This document shows, piece by piece, positions 12,017 to 27,000 of a stretch of DNA of 64,000 nucleotides. A model generated the notes under the pieces. The model was not told the origin of the DNA. It was given only the letters and a program-made list of their open reading frames with translations, and did not search any database. Source of the stretch: Pelodera strongyloides (Eukaryota; Nematoda; Chromadorea; Rhabditida; Rhabditidae). Both the position numbers and the translations under genes were made by a program. Positions within the stretch are counted from its first letter, which is position 1; every line of letters starts with the position of its first letter. The stretch is taken from contig JAANDG010000595.1 of NCBI GenBank assembly GCA_036852015.1, forward strand, positions 1-64,000. Reading direction: 5' to 3'.

Positions 12017-15000
12017 TCATAGCGGCGGGAATTCGCCAAACTCCTCTTCTTGAGCGATTCGTTCGCTGTGCTGTAGCGTGATTCGCTTCAGCATTTCACG
12101 TTCCCTGCAATTCTCAGGTGGGTTAAGAATTACTGTATTTATCTTTCAAAGACAGCTCTCAGCTCTCACCCTCACTCTGTGATTTTCTCTAGTTTTCACA
12201 TACCAATCTCGCTTCCAACACAAATATACAAACATCCCGATTTTTATAATTGCCACTGAAATAATAAAATCGCCCTACCTTCGCTCTTTCTCCATCTGCG
12301 CTCTCCACTGTTTCTCCAGTCCCTCTTCTCCCAAGTTCACGCTTTTGAGCGCAATCTTGCGATTCTTACCGCGCGTGAGCAGCACAGGTTTTAGTTCCTC
12401 GTCATCTGGTCTGGCTTTTTTGAAGGTTGCCTCGTCAGCTAAAAAAAATACTTTATCATTCTATAAAAACTACAGTGCCAGTTGCTCTCTCTCTCTATCC
12501 TCTCTCTCTCTCTCTATCCTCTCTCTACCCCTTTCTCTTTCCATCTCGCAAAATTTTCTACTTCTAGGATTACGCTGCATATTTATACAACTGATAAACT
12601 TCGAAAACGTTTTTTTCACGCTAATATGCCTCAGGCATGTCATGGCGCAAGGCTCACTTCTGCATTATAAATGTGCCAAACGCAGGTGACTTTTTTAAAG
12701 TCACCGGCTATTACTAATTTTAAATGAAGTGGCCAAATCTAGGGCACACGGATGAAAGTTTGAGCAAGGCCCTTGTTAAAGAAAAAGTGCTAAAGAGAAG
12801 ATACCGCTTTTGGACACAAAGAAAAAATCTTGCTGAATACATACAAGCTATTACACTATATTTACTATCGCATGTCGTTTTCTTCTCGAAGCATTATCAT
12901 TACTTTTTCAACTTTCACTATACTACGATTTGGATTTCCCTTCGGCATGCCCTCTCCCTTTAAATAACCTCGTTTTATTCGCAGCTCTTCTTCTAGTGGA
13001 CATTTGTCTATAATTTCAAATGGCCAATTTCCCCCGTCGGGCTCCCGATCCGAATGGTGACTCGGATAAACTGAGATGCCGCTTTTCTTGTTGTTATTGT
13101 TGTTCTTTGCTAACAATAGGGATTTTTTTATTTATTCACCGGATAACAGAGAATAAATCATCTTGCGGACCCGGTATTGGTAATGTAATATCCTATGTTA
13201 AAGCGAAATACCGGCCGTTCTTTGAAACACATCGAGTACACCAGCATTCGTATGCAGCTTATGCAAGTGAGCATAACTTATAATAAAAAATCGAGCTAAA
13301 TTCGAGCAACTTAGCATAAACACTTCAGAATTCAGTTGTCCACGATGCGTTTCAAAAACCGGCCGGTAGTTCGCTTTAAGTCCCTTTTCGTTTCGCTTTC
13401 GCTTTTCGTTATTCTATTCGCATGCTCATAAATTTACCAAGCGAAAGTACACTGGTTCCCGGACGAAATTTCTCTTCTGCAACAGTTTTTCTGCGGTCAT
13501 GAGCCTAAGCCTAAGCCTAGCCCTTCCCTTTAAATTCCCTCTTATCACGACATCACGTCATCATCCCCAATCCTTGAATCCTTCTACTTTACATGTGTAT
13601 GTGCACATATGTGCTCTCCATCGTAGTTCGATCTCCCCTTCCCTCTCGCGTAAATCCGTTTTTGGTCGCGCACATTTTCATCAAATTGGTTGAATGCGGC
13701 ACCGCATAACCATGTCTTCGTGCTTTCTTCTCCTACACTAGGATAGGGCACGACTTTTCCCAATTCAAATCTTTTGCTTCGTTGCAATGATGAACATTTG
13801 ATAGCCGGCAGCGGACTTTAAAGGGAATAAAGTTGAAGTTTTTTGAAGCTAAGCTGTATTAATAGAATGCGTGAACAAAAGTTGTCTAAAGTTACCCAGT
13901 TAAAAGAAAATGATTTTCAAAGTTTACCTTTCTATAGTAAACGCGCTAGTTGACCCCGTGGCAAATCTCAGGCATATTCGCTTTAAACATCGGGATATTC
14001 TTTCAAAGACTACACATAAATCCCTTGAAGGAGTACGATTTACCGACGAGGATGCACGTTCTCAAACGGTTTTGGTTACGGTACTGTACGCATAATGATC
14101 AAGAAAGGCTAAAGCAATCAGCAGGACTGACACATCCACGCGACAAAAATCAAGCGACAATTCAAATTCAACCCAAAGAGTCCCTTAAAACTTAAAAACC
14201 TTAACAGTGGGTTGCTTAGCTGCCACTAAAACTTCTTGCGACCCTCTCATCTAACAACTCCCTTTACTAAATACCTCTCCCAATCCCCCAGAAAACTTTC
14301 CCATACACAAAGGTGTACACTACTTTTTCGGGTGTCCATAGCGATGTAAGATGTGCGGGAAGAGAACGTTATTTATTCAATTTTGTTAGTTTCAGAAACC
14401 GATAAGAACTAGATCCGAGACGGGGAAAATGAACTCCCGGAGAGGGAGATAGGGATGAGAGAGACAAAGAAAGAAGAAAGAGAGAGAGAGAGAGAGAGAG
14501 ATGTTCCCAGTTTGTATGTTCGACATTATTAAAAATTTCGACTGCTTTTCGGTGTAAAGGAGACGGCGAGAGCCTCAAGTATCTTGACTCAATTTGGGCA
14601 CAAGTTTGTTGATACATAGACATAGACTAGAGTTCCCCTCTCTTTCTTTCTCTCTCTCTCTCTTTCTCTTGCTCTCTTTCTCTTTCTCTCTCTCACACAC
14701 TCTCTCTCTCTCTTATTCTACTGCCTTCTTATTTGTCTTTCGCTCTCTATTACTAAGTCTCTTCCTTTGTCTCTGTATGACAAGTCCAGAACCATACATA
14801 TATACAAAAATCTAAAAAAAAACAATCCAGAATTCAACCACATCACCATCACTCTGACTATTACATAGAATTGCGCACTTCCGTTTAGCACCATTGCACC
14901 CTTCCTTATTAGGCGACACCCTGGACTACATGTATACCAATTACATACAGCTACAACAATCGCAAAGTAAAGAAGAGTGCCCGCACAAAAATCAAAAATG

Positions 15001-18000
15001 CTGGAAATTAGACTATAGTGTATGTGTAAACCATACTTTACTGCATTAATTACCCCAATCCCCAAAAATGGTTAACAAAATACAATTTAATCCAGAAAAT
15101 TGATCACGCCCACCGCCTAATGAGCACAAAGATCCAAAAAGTGTCAATCAAAGTTCATCTACACCACTACCATTATGCCCAATATATCAAGACCCAAGCC
15201 CCGAGTCAATTTTCATGGATATCCATCATTCCATGTTTTTCTTTCATTTTTTTTCTCAAACATTCCTTTTCTATTCTGGTCTATGGTTGGTTTCGCATAG
15301 ATCTCTTACTATCTCTTTCCCTCTCCCTTACCCACTCTTTCTCTCTCTCTCTCTCTCTCTGTTCTCCCTCTCTCTCCCTCTCTCTCTCTCTCTAAATAGA
15401 CAGGTGGTTATTCGTCAATCAAATTTCCATTCTGTCATTTTTCTACTACAAGACGATCGCATGTTTTGAAACGTACAGGAAAAAGAAAAGCACTTTAGGC
15501 GAGAAAAAATTCCGGACCGCGAAAGACAGGGAGATGAAAAACCCTTGTTATTTGTAAAGCGATATGACACGTGTTTTGTGAAAACCACCCTAAAACTATT
15601 AGAACACTTTTCCAACATAATGTTTCCATAACTCCTGTTACATATACCCCCACGAGAAATACACAGGCAGAGACATACACACACACACAACGCAACTGCT
15701 ATAATCAAATCTAGAAGACGAGGGGGGCCCGCGGGCCCGTGCCGCTAACTTACTTCGCAAATTGCGCACATTTTCGGCGGCAGTAGAGAAAAATAAGAAA
15801 AAAGGAAGCAGGGATGTGGGGAGCAGGAATAAACTGGTTCGACTTACGTAAAGAACATGCAAATCAAAAAGTTTGCAAAAACAGCCATACACTTCAAACG
15901 TGATTTTACGACAACTTGGGCGTAAACCTAGTTCCAGAAAACAAATTTGATTACCGACTTGCTTCTTACTTTTTTCGCGGAAAGTAGGCGAGGCGAAAGG
16001 AGCAACAAAACAAAAAGGCACCTTGCCTTGTTGGAGTGTGAGGGATAGGGTTTAAACCACATAAGTAACAGTAAGTATACGGTAAGGCATCTGGGTATAC
16101 GGTATAATCAATAAACCAACCGAAAGCAAGTTTCTTCGATTGTTCTCTCGCCTTCTGTGGAGCTGTAATATTTCCGTGGGGAGCCGAAGATGTAGATGGA
16201 CCCTGAATTCGTGCAATACAGAAGAAGTATAAAACTTCTGATACACAGTTACTGAGGAGACAAAAGTATGTGTCAATTTAGAAGTGGGGCGCTACGCTAC
16301 CGTAAATGGAGGTGGTTTCTTCAGCTTAGTGATAGACCGTTTTAATAAAACACCATGTTTCGGTCAAATATATTAATTTCCAATTGCTTCCGGAGGTGGT
16401 CAAAACCAATCCGGAGGTGGTTCGTGCGTGTTTTCACGCACCAGCCTGCACCCCTTGCTACGAAATCTCAGAGCCCTTCTATATACCAAGGTAGCTAGCG
16501 TAAAGTCTCTTCTCTTACTCTTACCTTCATACTTTCCAACATCATTCGATCCAAGTCCTTCATAAACTCCTCATCCTCGGGAAAAATCTTGGGCTAAAAT
16601 CGCTATTTACAAAAAACGCTCTTGGAAAAAACAATAACGCGTCTCTTTCTTATTTCTATCATCACCATCTCTCTCTCTCGCTCTCTCTCTTTCTCTGTGT
16701 CTCTCAGTCGTCAGAACTCTCATTTGGACACCCTTCAGAAGATTAAGTCGTTCTGTCAAGACTCAATATTGGGAAGTATCAAAAGCAGGCCTACAGTTCC
16801 AAGACAAATCCCTTCAACTGTCTTTGAAAGGTCAAAAAACCCCTAACCTGTTGCATATTCACATGTACTTCCTCTTCTTCCTCAGTTTCCATGTCCATGT
16901 GCTCGGGTCGAGCCATTTCCGACGCACTGAAATATATATCATATTATTTAAAGCGAAATACGGGCTGGTTTTTGAAACACATCGTGGACAACTGACTTCT
17001 TATGTAGTTACGCTACTTTGATCAAATTTAGCTCGATTTTTGTATTTGAATTTCGAATTTACTCTCATTTGTATAAGCTGCATAAGAATGCTGCTTTACC
17101 CTACCCGAGGTGTTTCAAAAACCGGCCGGTATTTCGCTTTAATATAATCGTTTTATTTATTTTATCCTTTCTTCCCTACTCCAACACGTATTTATTTATA
17201 CCCCTGTCTTCTTCGCCTTGTATTCATATAATAATCTTTCTTCATATATTTTTCTTTCTCCCTCTCTGAAACTCTTGCACTACTTACAAACAACAGTCGA
17301 TTATTTGATTACTTATACTGTTATTCATAGTACTCCATCAAATTTATTATCAGAATACTAGAACCAACGTCAGTTGCCCAGAATATTGACTAACTGCTGG
17401 ATGCTAAATAAGTTAAATAAGTAGGGGCGCCAGAAATAAGCAGCCTTGGGAACTCGGCCGACTCGGCCAATCAAAACAACCCCTAAGCACGTCACATTAG
17501 TAAATATAAATATTTTCTAGTCCTCGTTTGAAATTAAAATTTTGAGCAAGTTGAGGGCTTTAAAAACTCGGAAATAACACCTCCTCTCCTTGAAAACAAA
17601 TTTCCACGATTCCACATTACGAGATAGAGAAAATCAGATTATCGCACACATTCATATCAGTCAGTACTAGCATCGCCGGGCGAGTTATTAAAAAGTTAAA
17701 AGGCACCAAGTTACAAATAAACTAGCAGAAAATGGTTATATATGTAAAATATGACGGCATATTATGATTTACCCAGCGTTATGATATATTTCACCGACTT
17801 AATTTGTGTCAGAAAATAAGGTCTATAACTAAACTTACACGACACGAATTCCAGGATAAGAATAATGTATACTAAATTTTCAGATTCAGATGTGCAGATG
17901 TGCTAACTGAACAGAAACACTTCGCCAAAACAAGGAAACGAGAAATCGACTGCGCTTATGAAATACCTAATCGAGGAACAAAACTATTGTAGTTTGAGAA

Positions 18001-21000
18001 CAAAACACATTCTAATTATATATTCTATGTCGATATGTCAATCCCAAATTGGTAGTTTTTGTTAAGTTGTAAATGTGCTGTTCGATATCTTAAATGAAAT
18101 TAGAAATATTGCAATTAATAAATACAGGGCAATAAATCCCAGTGACTGATAATTATTTCAGCAAATGAATATTGAATAAACTGTGATATCGTGATTCTAG
18201 TACTAATTGCTTAATTTATTAACCATTTTCATTCGTTTTAATATTCAACTTATTACTACTGAAGTACACAAAGCTCTTTTTTTCTTGCCCCGAATATATA
18301 AGCTCCTTGTGAAGTATGCACACCTATCGAATTTAATAAACATCTTCACAATTTCTCTGTTGATCTGTTCTGTTCAAAAAAAAGAAAAACAGTGCCAATG
18401 TTGGTTGAATGCAAGTAAAGTGTCTTATTATATAAAAGAGTAACTGTAGCGCGCGCTAGCACTCACGTTACGGAAGTAGAATTCGAATAAATTGTTCCGC
18501 TTTGGATATAAAAGAGTGCCGCCGCTCAAGTTTGAATATTCTCCATGTGAAAGAACGATGTTTGTCTTAATTGGTAAAGATTTTCATCTACGTTACAGAC
18601 GTTTCATTAGTATGGAACGGCGGCTCAGGCGGCGTAGCCGGCTGGTACATACACATTTTAGCTGCTCCCTGTGGTTTACACTTCAAGTCTCCAAGGTAAT
18701 TATTTATTGAAGACCTCAAGACCTAGTCCAGATCCTCTCATTGTCAGTGCCTAATTAGCAAGCTACACAGCCCCTCCACACACATGTGACATTAACTATC
18801 AACTATTCACCTTATATCCACAATTATTCAATTTGTACATTCTTCCATAGGTTCTTCTTACCACAGCCTACAGGCGCACTATAATGGGAAAAAGTGAGCC
18901 GCGTGTATTGAGAAGTTCCCATCGGATTGAATTACATAACGACTAACGATACGTACGCGGCGGTCACATTCAATAGTGTGTAGAATATTCATGCGCAGGT
19001 AAATATAGCACTTGGTATATGATGCGAATTTCCTGGGGACGAAAAACCGATGCCAAAAGAAAAAGACCAAAGATGAAGCGTTATTGTATTGTATTACCTT
19101 TTAAACTAAGAATAAGTTAAACGGTATTCGCTCAATGTCAGAAATACAGTACTACACTACCGTACCACACCCTAACAATTAGTTAAAGCAAAATATCGGC
19201 CGGTTTTTCGCGGACAACTGAATTCTTGCGTATTTATGCTAAGTTACTCGAAATTAGCTCGATTTTTTTTATTCTGATTTATGTTCATTTGCATAAGCTG
19301 CATAAGAATGCTGGTCTACTCGATGTGTTCAAAAAGCGGTCGGTATTTCGCTATTTCGCTTTAAACATTACTATCTTATAACAACACAGTGCTAATAACC
19401 AGTTCAAACAAAATAAATGCGCTCCCAGTTTCCAGTCATGTGTCATGTTATACCTGGCTGGGGGTCGACAAAGTTAGGTAAAATGTGACCACCCAACTAC
19501 GGTCACTCTGTTTCCTCTTGTTAGTTTCACTCTGTTATGTATTACGGAAATACATACCTAAATACCTAAGATCTAATTACTCTAATTATCTTCGGACGCG
19601 GCGAAAGCCAATGCGTAGGTGTTTCGTGCACGTTTTTATTTTTTACGCACTGTTTTACATCCCGTTCTGGGGCACTCAACCGTTTTATAGCTTACAGCTA
19701 GATTCAGCCAAAAATACCTCTCACTCACTTAATCAAGCAAATTGCAAAAACACCCATAAATTATGCACAAATCGGTATATTGCCTTTTACGGGGTGTTGT
19801 AAAGAAATAAAAGAACTAACAATAAGAGCAGGCACTAAATTTTCTATACAGCTATAAAACAGGGCGTTGAATTCGAGAAGCAAAAATTTCATCGCAAAAA
19901 AGGCTCCTACAGGCCTCACTGGCACAATATGAACGGAGACGGCAAAACGCGAGCAACAAATGTTTATGTCCATGCAAACCGATACCGGAATAGGCACGAT
20001 TTTGAATGGCAAATGTTTTCGAAGTAAACTTTTCTCTTTCTCTGAACCCTCTCTCTCTCTCTCTCTTTCTTTCTCTGAACCTCTTTTCTAACCCACTCTC
20101 TCTTCCCTACAGTACCTCGCCTGACTATCCTCGTCCTCTTCTGCAATCTGATGTAGACTTCGCACTCGTCTGCTGCCCTCCTCTATCTCCTCATCCGCTA
20201 CCGTATCCTCGGACTGTACACCCGCCAATATACCCTCGACCTGAAATGAATGGAATTTTAAGCAAATTGACTAAACCGTATATTTGTAGTACTAGAATAC
20301 AGGTAATTAACTACACATTCCACAACCGCCTGCATAACATTGTTCATTTTGAACTGTATGTGCGCGTAATAAATTATTGATTGATATTGATCGATAAAGT
20401 AATATAAGAATCGACGCTACTATTTCAGCAACCAGTAATACGCACCCTGGCCTTATACGATTCCTCTAATACGTGCACAAGTCTCTCCGCATGGTCCAAC
20501 GATTTGGGCATCTCCTTCAGTGAGCCGCGCAAGACTTTGTACTGTTCTTCTACCTGACCTTCTAGTTCGGGCGGGAAACTTAAATATTACAATTATTTAT
20601 GTAATTATCTTAATTACAGTAATTAATTAACCACATGCTTTACTAGTCCTCTTTGCTCCTTGCCACGGCCCGAAGACGTCGAGAAACTGTCATCTGGAAC
20701 TCGTCGCCTAATGCTTAGGAACTCCGCGGAACAAGTCATAAAGATCACTTTGAAAATGTATTGTACCACCCTTGAATAAATGTGCAAGCTCTTAAAGCGT
20801 GAACGATTTACTTATTTTACTAGTGTGCTAGTTACTTAGTTGCATTACTATTAGTTGTTAGGTAAGCACCCAAAAAAAAACTAAATGTTTCACATCCTAG
20901 GTTTCAGCTGAACGTGGAGCCATTTACTACTAAAACGAATCCGTCTGTATTTAATGTTAACTGGAGCAGAAGCATAGTGACTTCCATTAAAATGCATAGC

Positions 21001-24000
21001 TTCTCGAAATTGGTGTGTAAAACTACAAACTACAAAAAAACTCAAATACCCACATTGGCTCATCCTCAGCTTCTGTTTCCAATGCGTTGGCCAACCACTG
21101 CGTTCTCTTCATCCAGTAGTACCTGAAAAGTAAAAATTAAAGCATTAGTAGACTAGTCATAAGAAACCACATACGGCACCCAGTACACCACGCTAGCCAC
21201 TGGTAAACATTTTGCAAATCCATTATAATACCAAGAAACACACTTCATAAAGAATGTCAGAAAATCGTTCATCTTCAGCTTTCCCTGTCCACTGCGGAAG
21301 AATTCACTTATCACACGAAGCAATTCGCACACCATTCTGAAAGAAACCAAATTATTCTAATTTCTAATTCAGTAGTCGCACAATTGTTTGACCTGTATTC
21401 TATGTCATATATGACCTTGCTAGACATGCACAATGTTTAAAATTTCTCATTCTACATTTACAAGAGCTAAAGAATAATTATATTGTCACATAAAACCAGT
21501 TAAGCTTCGTTTTAGTTCTGATATAGAAAACAATATGCAAGGAGGCAAGGTCCAATGTTGTTTTCAGTAAACTGTACAAATAACAACAAATAATGTTAAA
21601 TCATGTTAAATCACTTAAACCTTCACACCTGATCCTCGTGAAATCATCCCACTCTTCGGGTAGTTCAGGGAAAGAGATCAGCTGATACAGTACCTGAGAA
21701 AAGTTTATATTAGATAACATAGACGAGTTTAATTTTGTGGAAATATTGTCATCGTATTGAGAAGGAATTTGCATACAGTAGTAGTAACGGGAATACACCA
21801 CGAGGGAAAGATCTCGAACTGAACATGAGTGAGGGAGTTATGTAAGGTCTACTGTACGTGAGAGAGAGCGAGAGAGTTGCTGTGGATGTGGACAGAGATA
21901 TAGAGACGGACAGATCCTGCAATGACTCTGTACTGTACGTACAGCCCCAGGTACACCAAGATCCTGACTCCTAAAGAGCTCTGTGTCTCATCTCAAAGGC
22001 ACTGTACATCACCCCAAGAGGAAGAGAACAAAAATCACAATTCACAATACACAAAAACTCTTACCTTGAACACAACACCCGAGTTTATTATCGAGTAGTT
22101 GTACAATTCTCCCAGGTACGCCACGCACGACATCGCTTTTTGGTTCAGTGCATCGTTGTGCGATTCCAGAGCCAGCCTAAAACAAAAGCTGACTAACACT
22201 GACACATCACATCAAATAGTGGTGGGTGGCGGTAGCTTAGTGGTTCACGCAGTGGACCGGTAATCCAAAGACGCCGGGTTCGATTCCCGCTCGTCCAATA
22301 CCCCAGTTTTTCGATCACAGTCAAAATTTATCCAATAGTGACCCATTTCTATTCTGTTTTACCTTGATTAACGTACCGTATAAAAAAGCCACGCACTATA
22401 CGTACGGGGTAGGCGTACTGTACAAGATAGACGAATATGTACGTGGTACGTTACAAGATTGACGAATATGTACGTAATACTGTACACGATGGACATTCTA
22501 TGCTGAGGTACCTTATAAAAACCAGTCACTATACGTACGTGGTACTGTACAAGACGGACGAAACACAGAAAAAAAAAACCTTATTGTCTCGATCAGGTTG
22601 TCCACAACTTCCGTGGCCGTCCATTCATGGTACTTAATAAATGCTAATCCCGATAGTGCTGACGCCAAATGTTGCAAATTCGAATAGGCAAGCAACCACG
22701 GTGACGACAGACACTGCACTGTGAAATCTGCAAAAAAAAAACGCAAATTATGCATCTACTTTCAGATGGGAAGCGAGATCTTCGACCTTCAAGCCAAAAA
22801 AACACAGTTCTCAGGTCCAACGCTGAAAAATATGCAGTCTGTGGCCGTATGCACGAAGGAACCTCCCAGGGATGGACAATTTGTATCTGCGTGTCCCTGA
22901 TTCGTGTGAACCTTCTCTTTCTCACACCTCGCACTGGGAGGCTGGGAGCTTCCCGGCGCGTTCTGGCGCATACAGCGATACAGCCACTGGATTTCGGCAT
23001 TTTCGAGATAGAGACAAAGAGAGAAAAACAGGAAAATGACAGTGGAAAAGGACCACTCTTGGGACCCGATAAATACAGTAACGAACCACACAATTCCTCA
23101 TCCAACCAATTTATTCGCCGTAAGCATCGCAAGTAATCGTCCACCGTGTCCTCGCGCATGTTGACCACCTGAACCAGGAAACTACACTCAAGTTCGAACA
23201 TCGAAATCATATAGGACAATGGGAGTCTCACAGAGTAATGGGGATTCCAAGTATGCTGAAAATTTACAGTATATTGGAACTAACGAGAATTTTTTTTTAA
23301 TTTTACCATATTACATATGCAGGTTTGGTGCAGAAAACGTAGTATTGACAACTGACAGAATCACACCGAATTTTTGGAATACTTGGAAACCCCATAGTAA
23401 AAATAGGGTATTTTACGTCATACGTGAACACGTGTGAAAACCAATATCGTGGATTATAAATCGCCATGTTTCATGCCACATCCAAATGCGGGAAAGTTCA
23501 CTCGGTATCAATAAGCCGTGGATTTGTTACTCCAACTAAATGAGAGCTAACCAAGCTCACACCCTGCACGGACCAGGCCACGAGACAAGACCACCAGGGA
23601 TACGCAAATTAAAAAATACCGTAATACAACTAACCAAGTATCGCACAAACTCGTGCATTGGAGGTCGCAGAGGTGCGCGTTGACTCTCGGTCGGTCGAAC
23701 GGTGTGTAGAGCATTTTCAACGAGTGTCTTAAAATAATGACTTTAACAGGACAAGTCTAGATCGACGTTTTCGTTGACACTACAACCACTAGATGATCCA
23801 AAACACAATCGTGACTTTTGCTCTGATTGTGAGGAGATGATCTCATCTGATGCGCCGTCTAGTCAAGTCAAGACTGTCAAGAGAGGTCAAGAGAGGACAA
23901 GACTGTCAAGGGAGGTGTCAAGAGAGGAACGTGATTGCATTCGCTTAACTAATTTCCGAGAAACTGCAGGTTTCTTTTTTCGAAGCACTTCTCGCTCACC

Positions 24001-27000
24001 TCATGCCGACTGTTCTTTATTCTCGACTTCTTCTTCTCAATAACGTCCAATAAGATGCGCATCTTCGGGTGACTATCAGCAGTTCTGAAACATAAACCGG
24101 ATCGTACCCAACGGCCAAAAAATATGAAGTAATGTAATGTCTTTTTTTGCTTACACATACACACGCAACCTTCTCTAGACAAAATACCATGTGTGAGTGT
24201 ATGTGACCATAAGCAAACATTGAAAGTATATTCCCACCCTCGAATAAAAATGCGCACTCTTGAAGCGTTAGATGTATTATTATGATTAATGACAGACAGC
24301 TGCCACAAACAAATGAGGGAACCAGGCTGGATGTACATTAGCGTGTATACGCTCATAAATACATTTTGTTTGGGTCAACGACAGTAAATTGTTGGTGTTG
24401 TTGGTTTGCTAGACAATGAAAATGAGAAATTAGCATACCCACCTATACAAATACATTCCACAGGTCTCCAACATACTACACGTCTGATCAATGGCCGGGC
24501 CAGAGAAGTCGTAGACCAACATTCGCAAGCAATTTAACGCCTCAGCACGGGGAATTATGCCGAATTTCACCTAAAACTACTATTATAAAAACTATATATA
24601 GTTAAGCGTACTTCAATTAGCCCTTACAATTAGCACACACATACCAACATTCGCACATCAAAACAGCCACAAAACACGAAAGCTGTGGTCTTGAATCCTG
24701 TGTGAAACACGTTGAAATCAACTTTCATTCATATATAAGAAAGCTACACAAAAGCTAACAGATTTAGCAAAAATAGTCAAGAGCATGCTTGTTAAAAGTA
24801 AACTAGCTGCGAAGGTGCTGAAAACTTAAACCAGCAAATGGCATCAAAACCATGGATTCTTACTAGACCTAGACTGAATTGAGCTAAAACAATTAAAAGA
24901 AAAAAAGTTAAACATACCAATTCAGCCACAAAAGTCACATTTTTCACTTTGTGATCCAGAAAACCATCCTCTGTTCCAGTGGCATAGGCTCTAAATGGCA
25001 GCAATCACTGGCTCATCAGCCTCATTCATAGGTGTAATTATTACATTAATCCTACTCCTACAGTATAACTCCTTTTTCACGTCCATCATACGGAACATAA
25101 CAACACACGGAAAATAACCATACGTTCAGTACAAACGAACAATTACAAGGGAGTGATCATAATCAATATCATAATCAATATAAGTCAAATCTTCCACTCT
25201 TTATTATTACTCCGTTTCTCACCATCTTTTCCTTTATACTTTGTTACACTCATAACTTGCCTACCGACCTGGATACTATCTATATACCTATTCTACAAAG
25301 GTTATGCAAATCTTACCTAAACTGTTTAATAGTCTGCTGCGTCACATCACTGACAAGATCGGGCATGGCTGGCTTCAACGTGGCCACTAATCGTCCAAGG
25401 AACGGTAGAAGATCCATGCGTTGTTTAACACAGTTCATGATTGCGCGAACCAGCTTTCTCCTGTTGATCTAAAAGTTACGTATTACTCGAGCTTACAAAA
25501 AGGGTCATATAGGGTCTAACCTTAACCTTTTAACAACGTTGTGAGAAACTCCTCGGCTCGGAATGGTTACATCCTATGATGGCTATCCCACACACAGCTT
25601 ATCACAGGGTATCAAACATCACATAATCACACATGCTCGGGACAATCGTACCAAACCACAAACAGCCAAATACATCCAAGAAGTCGAATTGCGGAATTAC
25701 CTGTGTATTCAAATTTATCACAAAATCCTTGGCCGCTTCGTCTACAGCATCTCTATTCACCAAATTTTCCAAGCCGGCGATAAATGTCTGAAAACACATA
25801 GTGAAAACAAGGAATACAATACTCCAATGTAAGCTGTTATGGACGGGAAATACCGTATTTGGCATATGGCATCCAGTACGGGCAGTACGGCGAAACTTCA
25901 CTCGTTACTATCATGTTATTGAAAAGGCGATTTACCAACAAAATCTACAAACCACAGTCTTATAAATACCAGTCGCTGATACATAAACTGGAAAAAACTA
26001 ACCTCAATTAGACTCCTCATCACCAGAGCTTCGCCACGATCGTTAACCTAAAAATAGCACAACAATAAACGAGTCTGAGAACCTTCCACGTCCCCAAAAC
26101 TTCAACTGCACAAAGCCACATCTAAATCCAAAGAAACATTGAAGAAATTATTCCGACTCCTTGACCACAGAATATACAATCGGAAACAAAACAATCAACA
26201 TGAATAACTTATATAAATTTTCTATGTGATCGAAAAATAGGGGTATTGGACGAGCCGGAAACGAGCCCAGCGTCTTTGGATTACCGGTCCACTGCGCTAA
26301 CAACTACGCTACCGCTACCCAGCACCAAAGTTTCAAATCAAATACCCGTAAGGGTGACATGAATAACTTACTTGAATCTCCTGTATTTCAGGCATCTCCT
26401 CTTCGGAAACAGTTCGCTCGCGTTCACTTTTGCGCTCGTGCCTAAATAGGCATAAATTAATATACGTACCCTGCATTTCAGCTTACGAATAACAAATTAA
26501 GGTCATTCATGCAAAACAACACTATAAACAGAAATCAACACTACAATCAGAAATCAGGCATTTAAAGAAGAGAAAGCAAACCCAAAACCAGTAACACCGA
26601 GAGTTCCCAGACATAAAATAAGTAACATCACCCTTTTGTGCAATATTTGGATTACAGCACACACGCGCAAAGTAAACAATACCTTAATAGTAAAATAGTC
26701 GCCTAAAAAAGTGACAAACACAAAAATATCATCGGCGGGCGGGGGTTAGAAAATTGACTTTAAGGGTTCTGGTAGGTTACGCTGCTAGCAGAAAGGCAAT
26801 AGGACCCAGGAACCCCACCTATTCTGACTCTCATGGTGGTCCGCTTCCAGGTCGTCCATGTCAACATCATCGATTGCCTCCGCCAAGACAGCTTCCTCAT
26901 CCTCAGCCGATTCATCTCCTTCCGAGTTCTAAAGCAATTCCTCCATAAAGAACTCCTACAAATCTTTTAGGCTTCATGAGCGGTCTGCATTATTCAAGAG

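Noticed and set aside
20640..20715. Extra UPF2 exon candidate encoding DEFQMTVSRRLRAVARSKE
   Set aside because: It has an acceptor-like site, but its phase does not fit either neighbour, whereas joining exon 21122-21050 directly to 20553-20446 is in phase and matches the family.
22224..22300. Functional tRNA-Thr gene
   Set aside because: The acceptor stem pairs poorly and the conserved sequence runs past the tRNA end in both copies, so a SINE-like element is the better reading.
22644..23231. 195-aa open frame on the minus strand
   Set aside because: It joins two genuine UPF2 exons (23168-23087 and 22727-22580) through an intron that happens to be open. The middle part has no UPF2 similarity and both flanking splice sites are good.
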